Notes under the pieces: model-generated
The model's input: only the letters and a program-made list of their open reading frames with translations
Databases searched by the model: none
What the model was told of the DNA's origin: nothing
Position numbers and translations under genes: made by a program
Assembly (NCBI GenBank): GCA_947453445.1
Contig: CANGGP010000022.1
Location: 1-47,284, forward strand
DNA from: Sphingobacteriaceae bacterium
GTDB taxonomy: Bacteria; Bacteroidota; Bacteroidia; B-17B0; Aurantibacillaceae
Direction of reading: 5' to 3'
Length of the DNA: 47,284 nucleotides
Shown: positions 1-7,197 of the stretch, piece by piece
Position numbering within the stretch: position 1 is the stretch's first letter
Layout: each line of letters opens with the position of its first letter

Positions 1-12
1 ACAAAGATGATA

Positions 13-381
13 GATGTGACACGCCAAAGATGCTCGATGTGACACCACGAAGATGCTAGATGAGACCGAGGATGTCACATCGAGCGGAGTCATGTCAGGT
101 CGAGCGGAGTCGAGACCGTGTAAATAATGTGATGTTTAGCGTATGTGTCCATCTCGACTCCGCTCGATGTGACACGCCAAAGCTGCTCGAAGTGACACCA
201 CGAAGATGATAGATGTGACCGAGGATGTCACATCGAGCGGAGTCATGTCAGGTCGAGCGGAGTCGAGACCATGTAAATAACGTGATGTTTAGCGAATGTG
301 TCCATCTCGACTTCGCTCGATGTGACACTACAAAGATGATAGATGTGACACCACGAAGATACTCGATGTGACACAACAAGC
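13..381. repeat. 153-bp tandem repeat, about 2.4 copies, with a nested 23-bp unit
   Basis: The phrase GATGTGACAC recurs at 13, 166 and 319, exactly 153 bp apart, and the sequence between the copies is nearly identical. Inside each unit a shorter 23-bp motif repeats, with GATGTGAC-like starts at 13, 36 and 59. Each long unit also holds an inverted repeat: TCGAGCGGAGTCGAGA at 100-115 pairs with TCTCGACTCCGCTCGA at 152-167, and the same pair recurs at 253-268 and 305-320 with one mismatch. No open frame is visible. Short GAGCGGAGTCGA-type repeats are common between genes in this phylum. The left edge may extend beyond the window. Confidence 0.9.
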
Positions 382-382
382 C

Positions 383-832
383 TTAACCCCTCAAGGCATC
401 GAGCAATTGATTGAGTTTATCAACCTCTTTTGTGCTCAGGTGTTTGAACATGTCTTTTGTGGATTCATCAATCACATCCAGTTCTTTTAAAATTGCCAAT
501 CCCTTATCAGAAATCATGAGGTTTACGCTTCGGCGGTCGCTTGGGCATTGGTGACGGATGATGTATTTTTTTTCGACGAGTTTATCTACAATGCGCGAAG
601 CATCGCTCATGCGGTCGAGCATGCGTTCTTTAATGACCTTTAAACTGCAATAATCGGGGTATTGACCACGAAGGATGCGAAGTACATTAAATTGTTGAAC
701 GGTAATTTTGTGATTCTTAAAATGCTGGTGGTACTGGTAATTGAGCCAGTTGGTGGTATACAACAAATTAATCGCCAACTTTTGTTGCGGCGATTTAAAA
801 TTCTTTTGTTGTATTTCCTTTTCTAATAACAT
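383..832 (-). CDS. MarR-family transcriptional regulator
   Basis: This 149-residue protein has the size and winged-helix layout of the MarR family. A recognition-helix stretch runs through MSDASRIVDKLVEKKYI, and the wing carries the family's Asp-Arg-Arg (PSDRRSVNLMIS, about residues 97-108). MarR proteins bind DNA as dimers and usually repress nearby genes until a ligand or oxidant releases them. It lies directly downstream of yceI on the same strand, and paired palindromes overlap the yceI promoter, so it probably controls yceI and itself. The ATG follows the T-run of the yceI terminator with no spacer, so it may be expressed only by read-through. The ligand cannot be told from sequence. Confidence 0.88.
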   Translation of the reverse strand: MLLEKEIQQKNFKSPQQKLAINLLYTTNWLNYQYHQHFKNHKITVQQFNVLRILRGQYPDYCSLKVIKERMLDRMSDASRIVDKLVEKKYIIRHQCPSDRRSVNLMISDKGLAILKELDVIDESTKDMFKHLSTKEVDKLNQLLDALRG

Positions 833-863
833 AAAAAAAAGTCCCCAACATGTGTTGGGGACT
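833..863 (-). terminator. Rho-independent terminator of yceI, abutting the MarR start codon
   Basis: AGTCCCCAACA (840-850) and TGTTGGGGACT (853-863) form a perfect 11-bp stem. On the minus strand it is followed by a run of eight T (833-840). The next three bases are the ATG of the MarR gene (830-832). The hairpin therefore ends most yceI transcripts and sits where a leader for MarR would lie. Confidence 0.88.
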
Positions 864-872
864 AATTTACAA

Positions 873-1466
873 TTAAGCTTTGTTTAATTCAATATTTAAA
901 ACAATGTTTACTTCTTCGCTAACCATTACGCCACCTGCTTCTAATGCTGCGTTCCATGTTAAACCAAAGTCTTTACGGTTAATGGTGCCGGTAACTTTAA
1001 AACCATTTTTAGTTTGTCCGTATGGATCTTTAACAGTTTTAGCTGCACCAATGGCCAAGAATTTTACTTTTTTGGTTACACCATGCATGGTTAATTCACC
1101 TTCCACTTCGTAAGAGGTTTTGCCCTTACCTGTAGGTTTCATTGAAGTAGATTTGAAAGTTAAAGTAGGATATTTTGCTACGTCGAAAAAGTCAGGACTT
1201 TTTAAGTGACCATCACGTTTTTCGTCTTCAGTGTTAATTGAAGAAGCATCAATGGTAAAGTTGATGTTGGCATCGGTAAAATCCATATCAGATTTTGAAC
1301 TCACGGTACCTTCAAACATTTTGAAACGACCTTCGGTTTCAGCCACCATGGCGTGAACCACTGAGAAGCTCACTTTTGAGTGTGAAGCATCTAATTTCCA
1401 ATTAACTTGAGCGTTTGCAGTAAGCATCATTAAAGCTGCTGCTGCTGTGGTAAATAATTTTTTCAT
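873..1466 (-). CDS. yceI: YceI-family periplasmic lipid-binding protein
   Basis: This 197-residue protein starts with a clear Sec signal peptide (MKKLFTTAAAALMMLTANAQ, cleavage after Ala-Gln). The mature part begins with VNWKLDASHSKVSFSVVHAM, the typical opening of a YceI domain, and continues through DGHLKSPDFFDVAKYPTLTF and ELTMHGVTKKV, both characteristic family stretches. YceI proteins form a lipocalin-like barrel that holds an isoprenoid chain in the periplasm. They are often induced by stress or base and are often linked to quinone or isoprenoid metabolism. It has a TATATTTG promoter element and operator-like palindromes upstream, and a MarR gene follows after a terminator. The family assignment is firm. 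The natural ligand here is unknown. Confidence 0.93.
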   Translation of the reverse strand: MKKLFTTAAAALMMLTANAQVNWKLDASHSKVSFSVVHAMVAETEGRFKMFEGTVSSKSDMDFTDANINFTIDASSINTEDEKRDGHLKSPDFFDVAKYPTLTFKSTSMKPTGKGKTSYEVEGELTMHGVTKKVKFLAIGAAKTVKDPYGQTKNGFKVTGTINRKDFGLTWNAALEAGGVMVSEEVNIVLNIELNKA

Positions 1467-1486
1467 GTTGTTTAAATTTTAGGGTA

Positions 1487-1530
1487 CAAATATATGTTAT
1501 AACATCTAATGTTGTAACATATAAATGTTA
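1487..1530 (-). promoter_or_regulatory. yceI promoter with paired MarR-type operators
   Basis: On the minus strand TATATTTG (1487-1494) matches the Bacteroidota -7 consensus TAnnTTTG. ATGTTATAACAT (1494-1505) is a perfect 12-bp palindrome touching that element. ATGTTGTAACAT (1509-1520) is a second copy with one asymmetric base, centred exactly 15 bp away. A third half-site ATGTTA lies at 1525-1530. The arrangement fits repression by the adjacent MarR protein. The sites are seen in the sequence; the binding partner is inferred. Confidence 0.75.
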
Positions 1531-1665
1531 AATTTTGCTTATCAAAAGATTTTATAAAATTAACCTCTATTTACAATGGCTAGTTGATGATTAAGTGGTT
1601 TAGCCCGGTCAACAATTAATTTTTTTTATTATTTTTACATAAAGCATTTAAATTAAGCCAAACCG

Positions 1666-1926
1666 ATGCCAAGCCAATATGAAAAAAAGAAGGCAATGCT
1701 TTCAACCGTTGAGGAAGAAAAAAATGAGCTTGCCATTAAAGTACTGTCATTAAAGGATAAAACACTTGTTCATGCTTTTAATGTAATTTTTGATGATCTT
1801 ACATCCACCGCCAAAAAAACCGGAAAAGCGCAGTATAATAAAGAAATAGATGCTGCCGTAAAAAGGGTTCGCAATGGGAAATCGGTTTCAAACGATCAGG
1901 TGATGAATGAAATGGAACAATGGTGA
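1666..1926 (+). CDS. Antitoxin of a type II toxin-antitoxin pair
   Basis: This charged 86-residue protein ends in IDAAVKRVRNGKSVSNDQVMNEMEQW. That ending resembles the C-terminal tails of many small antitoxins, in which a helix with an 'R-x-G-x-x-x-x-x-(E/D)-V' pattern precedes a toxin-binding segment. It stands one base before a RelE/ParE-fold toxin gene (stop 1924-1926, toxin ATG 1928), the classic antitoxin-first order. No ribbon-helix-helix or helix-turn-helix is obvious, so the DNA-binding family is unclear. The gene is intact although its toxin appears truncated. The call rests mainly on context. Confidence 0.65.
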   Translation: MPSQYEKKKAMLSTVEEEKNELAIKVLSLKDKTLVHAFNVIFDDLTSTAKKTGKAQYNKEIDAAVKRVRNGKSVSNDQVMNEMEQW

Positions 1927-1927
1927 T

Positions 1928-2239
1928 ATGTCCGGGCGCAAAAATAATTGGTCAATCGAATGGGATAGCAATGAGCGGGAACGTTTCAAAGAAATAATAA
2001 AGGATACAAAAGAACGTTCTGAAAATTTAGCGCAACGCTTAAAACATAAGGTAAGGGAAAACCTGAATCACATTAAACAAAACCCATACATTTTCGAAGT
2101 CGATTCGCTCAAAAATAATAACGATGGCAGTTTCAGGAAATTCACAGCAATTCATATCAGAGTAGTTTATAAAATTGACTTAGATAAAATTATCATAGCC
2201 CGTGTATGACATGCAGCAAGTGAACCTAAGGAATATTGA
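1928..2239 (+). pseudogene. RelE/ParE-family toxin with an in-frame TGA
   Basis: The open frame from ATG 1928 encodes 93 residues with the RelE/ParE fold pattern, ending in RKFTAIHIRVVYKIDLDKIIIARV, then stops at TGA 2207-2209. Reading on in the same frame gives HAASEPKEY and a second TGA at 2237-2239. That is the usual C-terminus of this family (x-R-H-x-x-x-x-P-x-x-Y). One C-to-T change of a CGA arginine codon would explain the TGA. In RelE-like ribonucleases the C-terminal Arg/His/Tyr residues are catalytic, so the shortened toxin is probably inactive. A longer upstream start at 1907 overlaps the antitoxin and is less likely. Read-through or recoding of the TGA cannot be excluded. Confidence 0.75.
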
Positions 2240-2328
2240 AGCCAAAAGCTTTAAGTTTTAAGTGATAAATAATTGAAATTTAAAATTTTATGAAAAATGA
2301 ATATTTTAAAAATTCGTGATTTAGCGCC

Positions 2329-2434
2329 AGGGATGTGTAAGGTTTAGCTCTTTTTGAGGCGAGGCCTCTCTTCTCGCCTCAAAAAAGCCGTAGCGCTAGC
2401 GAAGCCTGAAACAGCCCGCCCGGGCGCCCAAGTG
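2329..2434. repeat. Dispersed hairpin element, copy A
   Basis: The copy begins AGGGATGTG and ends near AACAGCCCG...AAGTG. It contains a stem GAGGCGAG (2356-2363) / CTCGCCTC (2373-2380), extended by a T-run before it and an A-run after it. The flanks match a second copy at 21153-21248, but the stem sequence differs while still pairing. It lies in the roughly 320-bp space between the toxin remnant and the ABC ATPase gene. Apart from this element and a GC-rich palindrome GCCCGGGC inside it, nothing else is recognisable in that space. Confidence 0.75.
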
Positions 2435-2560
2435 ATAATAATACTTTTTGAGGTTCGACTTCTATTTAAATCAATGATCTCGTCATGCCTTAAAAATTCA
2501 TCCTAAACGCATTTAATTGTTACCAATGGTTTTTTAATCGTTTTACTTTACTGTACTTTT

Positions 2561-3292
2561 ATGCCATTGGAAGCGCTGATTAAAATAAACCAACTCAAAA
2601 AAACCTATGTGATAGGTGAGGAAACCATCGATGCCTTAAAGGATGTGTCCTTATCGATTTTTAAAAATGAGTATGTGGCCTTGATGGGTCCCTCGGGAAG
2701 CGGTAAGTCTACCCTCATGAATATGTTGGGTTGCCTCGATAGCCCTAGTGACGGGGAATACATCCTCAACAATTTATCGGTGGCAAAAATGAGCGATAAC
2801 GATTTGGCGCAGGTGCGCAACAAACAAATTGGTTTTGTGTTTCAAACATTTAATTTATTGCCAAGGGCCAGTACCCTCGAAAACGTGGCTTTGCCATTAA
2901 TTTATGCCGGTTTTAGTAAAATTGATCGCGAGGCCAGGGCCAAGGAAGTACTTGAAAGCGTGGGTTTGGGAAACCGCATGAACCATAAACCGAATGAGCT
3001 GAGTGGGGGACAACGCCAAAGGGTGGCCATTGCCCGTGCCTTGGTGAATAATCCTGCCATTATTTTGGCCGATGAACCAACCGGTAATTTGGACAGTAAA
3101 ACTTCGGTAGAAATCATGGGTTTGTTTGAAGAAATTCACAAAAAAGGCAATACCATTATTTTGGTAACACACGAAGAAGACATTGCCCTGCATGCCCACC
3201 GCATTGTGCGTTTAAAAGACGGATTGGTGGAAAGTGATCAGCCGAATACAAACATTACCACTTATCAATCGCGGGTAAGCAGCATGCGTTGA
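2561..3292 (+). CDS. MacB/LolD-type ABC transporter ATP-binding protein
   Basis: This 243-residue ATPase has a full set of motifs: Walker [10 protein letters not shown] (about residues 43-51), Q-loop VFQTFNLLP, signature [15 protein letters not shown], Walker [13 protein letters not shown] and the H-loop histidine in LVTHEED. The [10 protein letters not shown] and DEPTGNLDS wording is typical of the MacB/LolD/FtsE group, which powers lipoprotein release or envelope export rather than nutrient uptake. No permease gene lies beside it: upstream is a repeat element and downstream a convergent lipoprotein gene. It must act with a permease encoded elsewhere, a common arrangement in this phylum. The substrate is unknown. 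Confidence 0.92.
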   Translation: MPLEALIKINQLKKTYVIGEETIDALKDVSLSIFKNEYVALMGPSGSGKSTLMNMLGCLDSPSDGEYILNNLSVAKMSDNDLAQVRNKQIGFVFQTFNLLPRASTLENVALPLIYAGFSKIDREARAKEVLESVGLGNRMNHKPNELSGGQRQRVAIARALVNNPAIILADEPTGNLDSKTSVEIMGLFEEIHKKGNTIILVTHEEDIALHAHRIVRLKDGLVESDQPNTNITTYQSRVSSMR

Positions 3293-3298
3293 ATTGCA

Positions 3299-4072
3299 TT
3301 AATCGATAATTTGCACTTTATGGTAAGACACAAATGTTCTGGTGAATTTAAAATTTTTACCATTCACGTTAATTAATTCCTCGTTCACCAAGCCAATTTG
3401 AATGGTACCTTGTCCGGTTAAAAAATCTTTTATTTGTTCCGGTTTAATGCAAATACAATTTGAGCCTTTCGCCAAATTAAAATTAAGGTGAGAACTCTTT
3501 TCTCTTGTGCTGATGTCGATACTGATGGTGCCGTGTTGGCCATTCACCAAATTTACAGGAAATGCTTTTAAATCAGATTTGCTGATGATCGTGGGTAAGC
3601 CTTTTAAATTGGCCGAAGGTTCAGTTGATTGCCATCGATAGTCAAATGTAGGAATGCCGTTTGCGCCACTTACTTGCCAATATAGGCCGCCACTAAATAA
3701 GTTAGAGGTGCCTTTGTCGTAACTGTAATAAGGATTGTTATCATTAGAAATTAGGTCAAGACTAATGTTGTTGATACTAACACTGTTCACCAATATATTG
3801 TTATTATAGTTTGGGTATAAAGTGGGTGAATTATTAAAGCTAGCGTCAGCGATTAATAAATTTGTTGAAACGGTATCATTTTGGTAAAAATGATATTCAA
3901 TAAAACGAAAGAAACCATTGCAATACGTGTAATCGTAAGGTGTGGTTACGGTGCTGTTGCTTGCGCAATCACAAGCCGGCGCTGTTGTAGGTAAAGCGGT
4001 TGTAACATTTTTCTTGCCGCAGGAAAGCAAAAAAACACTAATAATGAAAGGAATATAAACTATATTTTTCAT
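3299..4072 (-). CDS. Lipoprotein of unknown function
   Basis: The likely start is the ATG at 4072 (4078 is also possible). It gives a lipoprotein signal MKNIVYIPFIISVFLLSCGKKN with lipobox L-L-S-C; a longer frame upstream adds a non-signal-like lysine-rich stretch and was set aside. The mature protein of about 240 residues is rich in Asn, Ser, Thr and Tyr, with a Cys-rich start (PACDCASN) and a CIC pair near residue 209. It looks beta-rich. No known domain was recognised. The gene is convergent with the ABC ATPase (6 bp apart) and divergent from the outer-membrane protein gene at 4234. Confidence 0.7.
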   Translation of the reverse strand: MKNIVYIPFIISVFLLSCGKKNVTTALPTTAPACDCASNSTVTTPYDYTYCNGFFRFIEYHFYQNDTVSTNLLIADASFNNSPTLYPNYNNNILVNSVSINNISLDLISNDNNPYYSYDKGTSNLFSGGLYWQVSGANGIPTFDYRWQSTEPSANLKGLPTIISKSDLKAFPVNLVNGQHGTISIDISTREKSSHLNFNLAKGSNCICIKPEQIKDFLTGQGTIQIGLVNEELINVNGKNFKFTRTFVSYHKVQIID

Positions 4073-4233
4073 GAACATTGGCTTAATTAAAATTAGGCTA
4101 TTTTTTTGATGGGGCAAAATGGCTTTGTTTTTTTGGAATTTATTAGACAATAATTTAACCTGTTTTTTTTTAAGCATCCAATTGACCATTTAGATTTTGC
4201 GTTTGCGTATTTTACAGTTAATTTAGCACATCC

Positions 4234-4965
4234 ATGCGTTTAACAGTTCTATTCATACTTTTTTCTTTCTTCCTTAGGGCTCAGCGCGATACCTGTATTT
4301 CAGCGCCTTTGGTTTGTATACATTTTGCAGGTCAAATACCTTCGGGTGATATGGTAAAACGTTTTGGCAATAATATGTTGGTAGGCGCTTCTTTTAAATA
4401 CAAAACCAATAAAAATTTTGTTTACGGTATCGAATTTAATTATTTGTATGGTAAAACGGTGAAAGAGGATGTGATGAAACAACTCAAAACCCCTGAAGGC
4501 AATGTGGTAGACAATGCCGGAAATCCCGCCGATTTGCGCATCACCGAAAGGGGTGCCATTTTAAATATACAAGTGGGTAAGGTGTTTGCATTTAGTAAGC
4601 GCAATCGAAATTCAGGATTATTTGTAAGTTTTGGCGGCGGACTTTTACAACATAAAATAAATTTATACGATGCCCAACAGCGCATTGCAGCGGTTAAAGG
4701 TGAATTAAAATACGGATACGACCGTTTAAGTTTTGGATTTGGGATAAGCGAATTTGTGGGATATATGTTTTTAAGTAAAAATCACCTGGCGAATTTTTAC
4801 ATCGGCTTTGAATCGCTTCAAGCCAAAACCCATAGTTTACGTGTGTTAAATTATGATACAGGTTTAAGAGACACCCAGCAACGATTGGATATTTTAACAG
4901 GATTAAAATTTGGCTGGGTGTTACCGCTTTACAAACGTCGGCCCAACGATTATTATTACAACTAA
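4234..4965 (+). CDS. Predicted outer-membrane beta-barrel protein next to kdtA
   Basis: This 243-residue protein has a short signal sequence (MRLTVLFILFSFFLRAQ). The body alternates polar and hydrophobic residues with many Gly/Tyr/Phe, as in small outer-membrane barrels (GASFKYKTNKNFVYGIEFNYLYG, LFVSFGGGLLQHKINLY). It ends LPLYKRRPNDYYYN. The kdtA start lies one base after its stop, so the two are almost certainly cotranscribed, hinting at a role in outer-membrane or lipopolysaccharide assembly. No named family was recognised. The barrel assignment is inference from composition and signal peptide. Confidence 0.65.
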   Translation: MRLTVLFILFSFFLRAQRDTCISAPLVCIHFAGQIPSGDMVKRFGNNMLVGASFKYKTNKNFVYGIEFNYLYGKTVKEDVMKQLKTPEGNVVDNAGNPADLRITERGAILNIQVGKVFAFSKRNRNSGLFVSFGGGLLQHKINLYDAQQRIAAVKGELKYGYDRLSFGFGISEFVGYMFLSKNHLANFYIGFESLQAKTHSLRVLNYDTGLRDTQQRLDILTGLKFGWVLPLYKRRPNDYYYN

Positions 4966-4966
4966 T

Positions 4967-6214
4967 TTGGCGAAACTCTTATATAGCCTTGTTGTTCACT
5001 TGTATGGATTGCTTATTCGTGTTGCATCTGTGCAAGATAATAAAGCAAAACAATGGGTGAAAGGCCGAAAAAATTGGCGCAAAACACTGAGCGAAAAATG
5101 CAATCAAATTAAAAACGATGATAAAATTTGGGTGCATTGTGCTTCCTATGGCGAATTTGAACAAGGTCGTCCCTTAATTGAAGCCATCCAACAAAAACAT
5201 CCCAATTACAAAATCATATTGACTTTTTTTTCTCCCAGCGGCTACGAAGCATTTAAAGGATGGGCCGGGGCAGACCTGGTGATTTACTTACCATTGGATA
5301 CCAAAAAAAATGCCCGCGATTTTATGGATTTGCTGCAACCTAAAATGGCCATTTTTATTAAGTATGAATTTTGGTTACACTTTTTAAATCAACTTAAAAA
5401 AAATGCTGTGCCTACTTATTTGGTGTCGGCTGTGTTTAAGGCCCATCACCCCTTTTTTAAATGGTATGGCGGTATTTTTAGATCATCACTCAATGTATTC
5501 TTAAAACTATTTGTGCAAGATAAAGCCTCCGCCGCTTTGCTTCAATCAATCGGCATACAACAAGTGCAGGTGGTTGGCGATACCCGATTCGACAGGGTTT
5601 TGGCGCTAAAGTCACAAGCTTATCAAAATAAAATCATTGAAGCATTTAAAGGAAATTCAAAATTAATTATTGCCGGTAGTACTTGGCCAAAAGATGAGGA
5701 ATTGATTTTGAAAGCCTTCAATAAAATAAAAGACAAAGGTGTAAAATTGATCATCGCCCCGCATGAGGTGGAAACACGTTTTACCATTAACACCATTAAA
5801 AAAATAAATGAATACAATTTTAAGTATTCATTGTATATGCAGGATCCTGCCACTGATGTGGATGTGATGATTATTGATACAATTGGTGTGTTGTCGAAGT
5901 TATACCAATACGCCGATGCTGCATATGTGGGCGGCGGATTTAACGGGGGTTTACACAATGTGTTAGAACCAAGTGTGCATTTAATTCCTGTTTCGTTTTA
6001 CGGGCAGAATTATGAAAAGTTTAATGAGGCTTTGGATTTAATGTCGCAAAACGTGGCGCAAACTGCTTTAACTTCTTCTGAACTTAAAACCGTTTGGAAA
6101 CAACAATTATTTGATTTGGATTATTGCACCATGGTGCAAGAAAAATTACAGATTTATTTTGCCGAAAACGGAAACGTGAGTGAAAAAGTAATGCAAGGTA
6201 TGCTTATTGATTAA
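4967..6214 (+). CDS. kdtA: 3-deoxy-D-manno-octulosonic acid (Kdo) transferase
   Basis: KdtA (WaaA) transfers Kdo from CMP-Kdo to lipid A precursors at the inner membrane, founding the lipopolysaccharide core. The protein shows the N-terminal anchor and family opening LYGLLIRVASVQDNKAKQWVKGRKNW, the signature IWVHCASYGEFEQGRPLIEAI, then IKYEFWLHFL, VVGDTRFDRV, IIAGSTWPKDEE and the C-terminal AAYVGGGFNGGLHNVLEP. I place the start at TTG 4967 (MAKLLYSLVV), one base after the preceding stop, giving 415 residues, the usual length. A longer TTG start at 4910 would run inside the upstream gene. No in-frame ATG fits, so the start codon remains somewhat uncertain. Confidence 0.92.
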   Translation: MAKLLYSLVVHLYGLLIRVASVQDNKAKQWVKGRKNWRKTLSEKCNQIKNDDKIWVHCASYGEFEQGRPLIEAIQQKHPNYKIILTFFSPSGYEAFKGWAGADLVIYLPLDTKKNARDFMDLLQPKMAIFIKYEFWLHFLNQLKKNAVPTYLVSAVFKAHHPFFKWYGGIFRSSLNVFLKLFVQDKASAALLQSIGIQQVQVVGDTRFDRVLALKSQAYQNKIIEAFKGNSKLIIAGSTWPKDEELILKAFNKIKDKGVKLIIAPHEVETRFTINTIKKINEYNFKYSLYMQDPATDVDVMIIDTIGVLSKLYQYADAAYVGGGFNGGLHNVLEPSVHLIPVSFYGQNYEKFNEALDLMSQNVAQTALTSSELKTVWKQQLFDLDYCTMVQEKLQIYFAENGNVSEKVMQGMLID

Positions 6215-6305
6215 TGTCACTTTCACGAAATTAATTTCCTTTTTTTTTGTGAGTTTTCTGCGAATTAATTATCCTTGTGATAGAAGGCTGATAAATGCCG
6301 AAACA

Positions 6306-7196
6306 ATGAATTATATCCTCGATAAAATTGCACGGTATCCAAATTATCTTCATTATTTAGGCAAAGAACAAGCCACCTTGGTTCTTCAAAATTTTGAAGC
6401 CATTGAGGCCGGTAAATACCAAAAACAAGAAATGTTGGCCATCAACATGGCAGGCTTTCAACAGCCTATTTATATTCGTTGTATTCGGGCGGATATGCAA
6501 TCTTTTGTTAACACATTTATTGAACCTTATCTCGATAAAAAGCCCTACATGCACGAGTGCCGTTTTGTGGTGGATGCAGGTGCCAATATTGGTTTAACTG
6601 CCGTTTTGTATGCGCAGTGGTGGCCCGAGTGCAAGATTATTAGTTTGGAAGCGGATCAGGAAAATTATGAATTGGCTGTAAAAAATACAATGGCTTATCC
6701 CAATATTCATGTGATTAAAAAAGCACTTTGGAACAAATCAGCATTGCTTAAAATAGAGGCCGGTCAAGAAGATGGTTTTGTGGTGAGGGAAGTAGGCGCA
6801 GAAATACAATCAGTTGAACAAGTAAATACCACCGAAGGAATATCTTTAATGGATTTGATGTTTCAGCATGAATGTGCTCAAATTGATTTTTTAAAAATGA
6901 ACATCGAAGGCAGCGAAAAAGAAGTTTTTAGTGAAGGCAGTGATTTTTGGTTGCCAAAAACCAAATCGATGTTAATTGAGTTACACGACGGAAAAAATGC
7001 CGGTTGTTCGCAAGCTGTTTTTTCGGCCATACATAAATATCATTTTGCTGTGGCTGAAACAGCGGCTTATGGCATTTTATTTGTTGCGGAAAAAGCCTAT
7101 CGCGCTTGGTATGCCAAATGGTACAAGGAAGAAATTTATGAACCTAACATCAATAAAAACAGGTTTCCAAATTTTTATCTGGACAAAGAAAATTAA
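6306..7196 (+). CDS. FkbM-family methyltransferase
   Basis: The SAM-binding motif VVDAGANIGLTAVLYA and the acidic loop KIISLEADQENYELAVKN are the hallmarks of FkbM methyltransferases. The motif DFLKMNIEGSEKEVF (Lys-Met-Asn-Ile-Glu-Gly) is the other family signature. These enzymes usually O-methylate sugars or glycolipid headgroups. I take the ATG at 6306 (MNYILDKIARYPNY, 296 residues). An upstream frame start at 6207 overlaps kdtA by 8 bp and adds a Phe-rich stretch that does not look like the domain, though it could be a membrane anchor. Its position after kdtA and before a glycosyltransferase suggests work on surface polysaccharide. Confidence 0.85.
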   Translation: MNYILDKIARYPNYLHYLGKEQATLVLQNFEAIEAGKYQKQEMLAINMAGFQQPIYIRCIRADMQSFVNTFIEPYLDKKPYMHECRFVVDAGANIGLTAVLYAQWWPECKIISLEADQENYELAVKNTMAYPNIHVIKKALWNKSALLKIEAGQEDGFVVREVGAEIQSVEQVNTTEGISLMDLMFQHECAQIDFLKMNIEGSEKEVFSEGSDFWLPKTKSMLIELHDGKNAGCSQAVFSAIHKYHFAVAETAAYGILFVAEKAYRAWYAKWYKEEIYEPNINKNRFPNFYLDKEN

Positions 7197-7197
7197 T

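Noticed and set aside
1-381. Possible CRISPR array
   Set aside because: The 23-bp motifs are not separated by unique spacers of even length; the 153-bp unit repeats as a whole and no cas genes are present.
2561-3292. ABC ATPase as part of a local transporter operon
   Set aside because: No permease or fusion protein gene is adjacent; both neighbours are unrelated and one is convergent.
4910-4966. Longer kdtA start at the TTG of 4910
   Set aside because: It lies wholly inside the upstream gene, and the family sequence begins at LYSLVVHLYG, just after the TTG at 4967.
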